Source: Actinomycetota bacterium
GTDB taxonomy: Bacteria; Actinomycetota; Actinomycetes; Streptosporangiales; Streptosporangiaceae
Assembly (NCBI GenBank): GCA_003242605.1
Contig: QGUZ01000204.1
Span: forward strand, 1-8,736
Direction: 5' to 3'
Length of the DNA stretch: 8,736 nt
In this document: positions 5,843 to 8,736 of the stretch, in pieces
Position numbering within the stretch: the stretch's first letter is position 1
Layout of the letters: each line of letters starts with the position of its first letter
Notes under the pieces: model-generated
Told to the model about the DNA's origin: nothing
Seen by the model: the letters and a program-made list of their open reading frames with translations, nothing else
Databases searched by the model: none
Translations under genes and position numbers: made by a program

Positions 5843-7303
5843 ATGTCCTCCTCCGCCGCTTCCGAGCCAGCGAGACCCGCAGCGCCCGCACGCCCGCAGG
5901 CGCCCGTTCCCCCGCTCGCCGCACCGCCCGCGGCGCCCCCGGCCGCGGGCGCCCCACCGGCGCCCGGCGCGGCGGCCACACCTCCGGCCACGCCTGCTCC
6001 GCCTCCGCCGTCCTCCGCCGCGCCTCCGGCACCCGCGGGGCCCGGCGCGCCCCCGCGGCCGCCGGTGCCCGGCCCGGCCACGCCGCGCCCGCTCCCCGCC
6101 TGGCAGGCCGCGTCCCCCGGCGCCGCGCACCCGGCCTCCGGCACCGGGGAGTTCGCCCCGCCGCCGTTACGCCGCCCGCGCGCCCCCTCCTCCCCGCGCC
6201 GCCCGGTCACCTTCCGGCCCGTGGTCGACCTCGACACCGGCGGCGTGCTCGCCGTCGAGGCCGACGCCGGCGACGTCACCGTCATCGGCCTCAGCGCCAC
6301 CATCGACGCGGTGCACGGCGCGACCCGCGCCGAGGCCCCGCTCCCGCTGCTGATCTCGCTCCCGGTCGCGGCCGTCATCGGCGGCCCGGCCACGCTCGCG
6401 CCGCTGCACGAGGCGCTGCGGGTCACCGGGCGGCGGCCCGGTGAGGTCACGCTCGTGATCCGCGGCGGTTTCGACGCGACCGACCGGCGCGCGGTGCTCA
6501 CCGGAGTCGACGGGCTGCGCGCGATCGGCTACCTGATCGCGTTCGGCGACTTCGGCACCGCGGGCGTGCCGCTCGACCTGATCGCCGACGCCGCGCCGTA
6601 CGTGCTCGTGCTCTCCCCCGACCTGATCGACCGCATCCCGCACGACCACCGGCGCAGCGGCCTGGTGGAGGCGCTGGGCGCCACCGCGCGCGGCGTCGGC
6701 GCCCACCTCGTCGCGCCCGCCGTGCGCGAGGAGGCGCAGTTCGCCGCGCTGCGCAGGTGGGGGGTACGGCTCGTCCAGGGGCCGCTGCTCGCCCCGCCCG
6801 GCTGGCGTCCCACGCACGGCAGGCCGCGCGTGCCGCTGCCGCTGCCCGAGGAGCCGCCCGCCGCCGATCTCGGGCCGCGGGTGCAGGAGTTCCTCGTGCC
6901 CGCGGTGACCCTCCCCGAGGAGGTGACCGCCGAGGAGGTGGTCGACGCCCTCGGCACCGAGCCGTCGATCACCGGGGTGGTGCTCGTCGACGAGTACCAG
7001 CGGCCCCGCGCGACCGTGAACCGCGGCCGCTTCCTGCTCACCATCGCCACCCGGTTCGGCCACGCCCTGTACGCCAAGAAGCCCGCGATACGGCTCGCCG
7101 ACCCGCCCCGGATCGTGCCCCGGACCACGCCGGTGCTCACCGCGATGCACGTGGCCGGGCGGGACGACGGCCGCGTCTACGACGACCTGGTGGTCGTCGA
7201 CGAGCTGGGCCGGTGCATGGGCGTGGTGCACGTCAGCGACCTGATCCGGTACGTCGCCGACGCCGGGACCGGGGCGCGCCCGGCCCCGCCCTTTACAAAG
7301 TAG
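5843..7303 (+). CDS. Degenerate EAL-domain protein with C-terminal CBS-like region and long Pro/Ala linker
   Basis: A 486-residue cytoplasmic protein; residue numbers here are counted from this ATG. Residues 1 to about 120 are a Pro/Ala/Gly-rich low-complexity arm. Residues 122-322 read as an EAL fold, from VTFRPVVDLDTGGVLAVEA to RRWGVRLVQGPLLAPP. The c-di-GMP phosphodiesterase signatures are eroded. 'EAL' is VEA without the usual ExLxR. 'DDFGTG' is GDFGTA (235-240), losing the first metal-binding Asp. The 'LKID' lysine is gone (VLVLS). The substrate-contact Asn is Ile (LLISLP). Only the late Gln (VQG) remains, so catalysis is unlikely and a binding or scaffold role is inferred. Residues about 360-475 resemble the CBS-type module following EAL domains, ending YDDLVVVDELGRCMGVVHVSDLIRYVAD. 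An in-frame GTG at 5795 would add 16 residues, but those codons have noticeably lower GC3, so I prefer ATG 5843. It converges on hisG. Confidence 0.72.
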   Translation: MSSSAASEPARPAAPARPQAPVPPLAAPPAAPPAAGAPPAPGAAATPPATPAPPPPSSAAPPAPAGPGAPPRPPVPGPATPRPLPAWQAASPGAAHPASGTGEFAPPPLRRPRAPSSPRRPVTFRPVVDLDTGGVLAVEADAGDVTVIGLSATIDAVHGATRAEAPLPLLISLPVAAVIGGPATLAPLHEALRVTGRRPGEVTLVIRGGFDATDRRAVLTGVDGLRAIGYLIAFGDFGTAGVPLDLIADAAPYVLVLSPDLIDRIPHDHRRSGLVEALGATARGVGAHLVAPAVREEAQFAALRRWGVRLVQGPLLAPPGWRPTHGRPRVPLPLPEEPPAADLGPRVQEFLVPAVTLPEEVTAEEVVDALGTEPSITGVVLVDEYQRPRATVNRGRFLLTIATRFGHALYAKKPAIRLADPPRIVPRTTPVLTAMHVAGRDDGRVYDDLVVVDELGRCMGVVHVSDLIRYVADAGTGARPAPPFTK

Positions 7304-7308
7304 ATTCC

Positions 7309-7349
7309 GTTCCGCCCGCGGGAGGGGAACCACGGGGCGGCGCCCGCGG
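7309..7349. terminator. Convergent-gene hairpin region
   Basis: In the 46-bp gap between the stops of the EAL/CBS gene and hisG two alternative stems can form: GTTCC (7309-7313) with GGAAC (7326-7330), or CCGCGGG (7316-7322) with CCCGCGG (7343-7349). There is no T-run on either strand. Its position between converging genes suggests a bidirectional terminator of the U-poor actinobacterial kind. Confidence 0.35.
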
Positions 7350-8195
7350 TCAGAGCCGGCAGGCGTAGATGTCGGTGATGAGGATCGCCCGCGCGCCGAT
7401 CTCCCACAGCTCGTCCATGACCTGCTGGTGGCCCTTGCGCGGGATCATGGCGCGGACCGCGACCCACCCCTCGCGGTGCAGCGGCGAGACCGTCGGCCCC
7501 TCCATGCCGGGCGTGATCGCGATCGCCTCGTCGATGCGCTCCACCCGGATGTCGTAGTCGATCATCACGTAGTCGCGGGCCACGATCACGCCCTGCAGGC
7601 GGCGGATGAGCTGGCGGAAGCCGTTGTCCTCGGGTGCCCCGGCCCGCTTGATCAGCACCGCCTCGGACTCGGCGATCGGCTCGCCGAACACCTCCAGGCC
7701 CACGTTGCGCAGCGTCGCGCCGGTCTCCACCACGTCGGCGACCGCGTCCGCCACGCCGAGCCGGATCGCCGTCTCCACCGCGCCGTCCAGCTTGATCACC
7801 CGGGCGTCCACGCCCTTGTCGGCGAGGTACTTGCCGAGCAGCCCGGCGTACGAGGTGGCGATCCGCTGCCCCTGCAGGTCGTGCACGCTCGTGAACGTGC
7901 CGGGGGGCGCGGCGAAGCGGAACGTGGAGCGGCCGAAGCCGAGCGGGATCACCTCCTCGGCGGGCGCGCCGGAGTCGTAGAGCATGTCCCGGCCGGTGAT
8001 GCCCGCGTCGAGCGTGCCCTCCCCGACGTACACGGCGATGTCGCGCGGGCGCAGGAAGAACAGCTCGCAGGAGTTCTCCGGGTCGACGACCACGAGCTCC
8101 TTGCTGTCCTTGCGGCGGCGGTACCCGGCTTCGGCGAGGATCGTCTGCGCGCCCTCGGTGAGGGCGCCCTTGTTCGGAACGGCGATACGCAGCAT
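7350..8195 (-). CDS. hisG: ATP phosphoribosyltransferase, long (homohexameric) form
   Basis: Catalyses the first committed step of histidine synthesis, joining ATP and PRPP to give phosphoribosyl-ATP. The 281-residue length and C-terminal regulatory domain mark the long form, which works without HisZ and is feedback-inhibited by histidine. Visible features: the N-terminal MLRIAVPNKGALTEGA; a first-domain motif YVGEGTLDAGITGRDML (56-72); the PRPP-binding segment ADVVETGATLRNVGLEV (153-169); and the ACT-like regulatory end MIPRKGHQQVMDELWEIGA, then ILITDIYACRL. The start is ATG 8195 with GGAGA about 10 nt upstream. It lies 90 bp downstream of hisE on the same strand, so the two are probably one transcript. 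This pair, separate from the main his cluster, is the common arrangement in actinobacteria. Confidence 0.97.
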   Translation of the reverse strand: MLRIAVPNKGALTEGAQTILAEAGYRRRKDSKELVVVDPENSCELFFLRPRDIAVYVGEGTLDAGITGRDMLYDSGAPAEEVIPLGFGRSTFRFAAPPGTFTSVHDLQGQRIATSYAGLLGKYLADKGVDARVIKLDGAVETAIRLGVADAVADVVETGATLRNVGLEVFGEPIAESEAVLIKRAGAPEDNGFRQLIRRLQGVIVARDYVMIDYDIRVERIDEAIAITPGMEGPTVSPLHREGWVAVRAMIPRKGHQQVMDELWEIGARAILITDIYACRL

Positions 8196-8209
8196 GAACG
8201 GCAGGTCTC

Positions 8210-8278
8210 CTACGGCTTACGGACGAGGTCGGACGGCGTCGGCAGGCCGGACGAGGCGCCGGGCGGGTCCCGGCTCAC
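8210..8278 (-). CDS. Possible 22-codon small ORF between hisE and hisG
   Basis: GTG at 8278 to TAG at 8210 encodes MSRDPPGASSGLPTPSDLVRKP. It starts 7 nt after the hisE stop, and its TAG overlaps the hisG ribosome binding site (TAGGAGA), the geometry of a coupling or leader peptide. All but one sense codon end in G or C. No Shine-Dalgarno other than weak GGGC precedes it. I do not recognise it, and high GC alone makes such short frames common. Confidence 0.2.
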   Translation of the reverse strand: MSRDPPGASSGLPTPSDLVRKP

Positions 8279-8285
8279 GCCCGGC

Positions 8286-8549
8286 CTAGAGATGCTTGTA
8301 GACCTCGTCGAGACCGATGCCGCGCGCCAGCATCAGCACCTGCGCGTGGTAGAGGAGCTGCGAGATCTCCTCGGCGGCGCGGTCGGCCGACTCGTGCTCG
8401 GCCGCCATCCAGGCCTCGGCGGCCTCCTCGACGACCTTCTTGCCGATGGCATGGACGCCGGCGTCCAGCAGGGCCACGGTGCCCGACCCCTCGGGGCGGG
8501 TACGCGCCTTCTCCGACAGCTCGGCGAACAGCTCCTCGAAGGTCTTCAT
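8286..8549 (-). CDS. hisE: Phosphoribosyl-ATP pyrophosphatase
   Basis: Second step of histidine synthesis: hydrolyses phosphoribosyl-ATP to phosphoribosyl-AMP and pyrophosphate. It is 87 residues, the normal size for a stand-alone HisE. It is an all-alpha MazG-like fold with the metal-binding helices visible: KKVVEEAAEAWMAAEHES (38-55) with its EExxE pattern, then AAEEISQLLYHAQVLMLARG. 'EEISQLLYH' differs from the 'xxADLLYH' of proteobacterial enzymes, but as I recall is standard in actinobacterial HisE. It ends DEVYKHL, as actinobacterial members do. The start is ATG 8549 with a GAGAGA purine stretch just upstream. It is first in a hisE-hisG transcript. Confidence 0.96.
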   Translation of the reverse strand: MKTFEELFAELSEKARTRPEGSGTVALLDAGVHAIGKKVVEEAAEAWMAAEHESADRAAEEISQLLYHAQVLMLARGIGLDEVYKHL

Positions 8550-8581
8550 CGTCTCTCTCGGCTCGGCAGGTGTGCCCCACC

Positions 8582-8587
8582 AGGATA
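8582..8587 (-). promoter_or_regulatory. Candidate -10 element for hisE-hisG
   Basis: TATCCT on the minus strand fits TAnnnT and is one of few AT-containing spots upstream of hisE. It would give a 5' UTR of about 25 nt. No good -35 is found at 17 bp. Confidence 0.35.
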
Positions 8588-8594
8588 GTGCGCC

Positions 8595-8621
8595 CGGGCC
8601 CGCGAGGATGCCGCGGGCCCG
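8595..8621. other. 10-bp perfect hairpin upstream of the hisE promoter
   Basis: CGGGCCCGCG (8595-8604) and CGCGGGCCCG (8612-8621) with a 7-nt loop. It is immediately upstream of the candidate hisE -10 and covers where its -35 would be, so it could be a second terminator stem for the upstream gene or an operator. No T-run is adjacent. Confidence 0.45.
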
Positions 8622-8640
8622 TCCCCGGCGCGGTGTGTCG

Positions 8641-8666
8641 CGCCCGCCGGTCGCCACCGGCGGGCG
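8641..8666 (-). terminator. Probable terminator hairpin of the upstream minus-strand gene
   Basis: An 11-bp perfect stem (CGCCCGCCGGT at 8641-8651, ACCGGCGGGCG at 8656-8666) with a 4-nt CGCC loop. It begins 9 nt after the TGA of the partial frame at the right edge, the spacing expected of a terminator. It lacks a U-tract, as is common in GC-rich actinobacteria. Confidence 0.5.
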
Positions 8667-8675
8667 GCGCCGCGG

Positions 8676-8736
8676 TCATCGCGAGGGACGGGCCCCGCGT
8701 GCGCCCGGCTCCGGCACCACCACCACGACCGGGCCG
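8676..8736 (-). CDS. C-terminal fragment of a minus-strand gene (unidentified)
   Basis: A frame entering from the right edge reads GPVVVVVPEPGARGARPSR and stops at TGA 8676. The hydrophobic Val strand, the mostly G/C third positions and a strong hairpin 9 nt after the stop suggest the true end of a gene upstream of hisE. Nineteen residues are too few to assign a family. ribH-type genes often sit here in actinobacteria, but nothing visible shows that. Confidence 0.4.
   Translation of the reverse strand, partial: GPVVVVVPEPGARGARPSR

Noticed and set aside
5860..6190. Pro/Ala/Gly-rich repetitive stretch that looks like a DNA repeat array
   Set aside because: It is low-complexity coding sequence with no regular repeat unit; no CRISPR or tandem repeat periodicity is visible.
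5746..6501. Minus-strand frame opposite the N-terminal half of the EAL/CBS gene
   Set aside because: Its Gly/Ala-rich product mirrors the Pro/Ala linker on the other strand, and it has no recognisable motif.
6167..7333. Long minus-strand frame (about 388 codons) opposite the EAL/CBS gene
   Set aside because: The product is His/Gly/Arg/Val-rich without motifs, whereas the plus strand gives a coherent EAL/CBS protein with the expected strand-helix pattern.
8286..8549. HisE with 'EEISQLLYH' where many enzymes have a conserved Asp ('ADLLYH'), suggesting an inactive enzyme
   Set aside because: As far as I recall this variant is the normal form in actinobacterial HisE, so it is lineage-typical and not a defect.

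Overview
This is very GC-rich DNA with almost exclusively G/C third codon positions, ATGA-coupled genes, an acVLRF1-type release factor and a hisE-hisG pair. Together these point to a high-GC actinomycete (Streptosporangiales or a relative). That placement is an inference from gene content and composition. I see no sign of recent transfer, no IS element, no CRISPR array and no tRNA or rRNA.

Region 1 (positions 1 to about 4670, minus strand) is one tight operon. In transcription order it runs: SsuC-type permease, SsuB-type ATPase, an FAD flavoprotein of the fumarate reductase/APS reductase superfamily, an 8-cysteine 2[4Fe-4S] ferredoxin, and an SsuA/TauA-type lipoprotein cut by the left edge. 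All four junctions are ATGA overlaps. The combination suggests capture and import of an organosulfur compound, probably a sulfonate, coupled to a two-component redox enzyme. It resembles the asfA/asfB/asfC arylsulfonate genes described in Pseudomonas. No SsuD-like monooxygenase is present. Upstream lies an AT-rich island with a good promoter (TGGACA, 17 bp, TAGGGT) whose predicted start point falls on the ATG of a 21-codon open frame. That frame is followed by a G/C-rich leader with several perfect stems, which is the layout of a leader-peptide attenuator.

Region 2 (4725-5540, minus) is an acVLRF1-family peptidyl-tRNA hydrolase/release factor, probably monocistronic. Across a divergent intergenic region of about 300 bp, region 3 (5843-7303, plus) encodes a cytoplasmic protein with a long Pro/Ala linker, a degenerate EAL domain that has lost key catalytic residues, and a C-terminal CBS-like region.

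Region 4 (7350-8549, minus) holds the histidine genes hisE then hisG, the second and first steps of histidine synthesis. The EAL-like gene converges on hisG across a 46-bp hairpin-containing gap. Between hisE and hisG is a possible 22-codon frame. Upstream of hisE are two strong GC hairpins and, at the right edge, what looks like the last 19 codons of another minus-strand gene.

The strongest candidate for something undescribed is the combination in region 1: a leaderless leader ORF in front of a sulfonate-type transporter fused into one operon with an APS reductase-like flavoprotein and ferredoxin pair.
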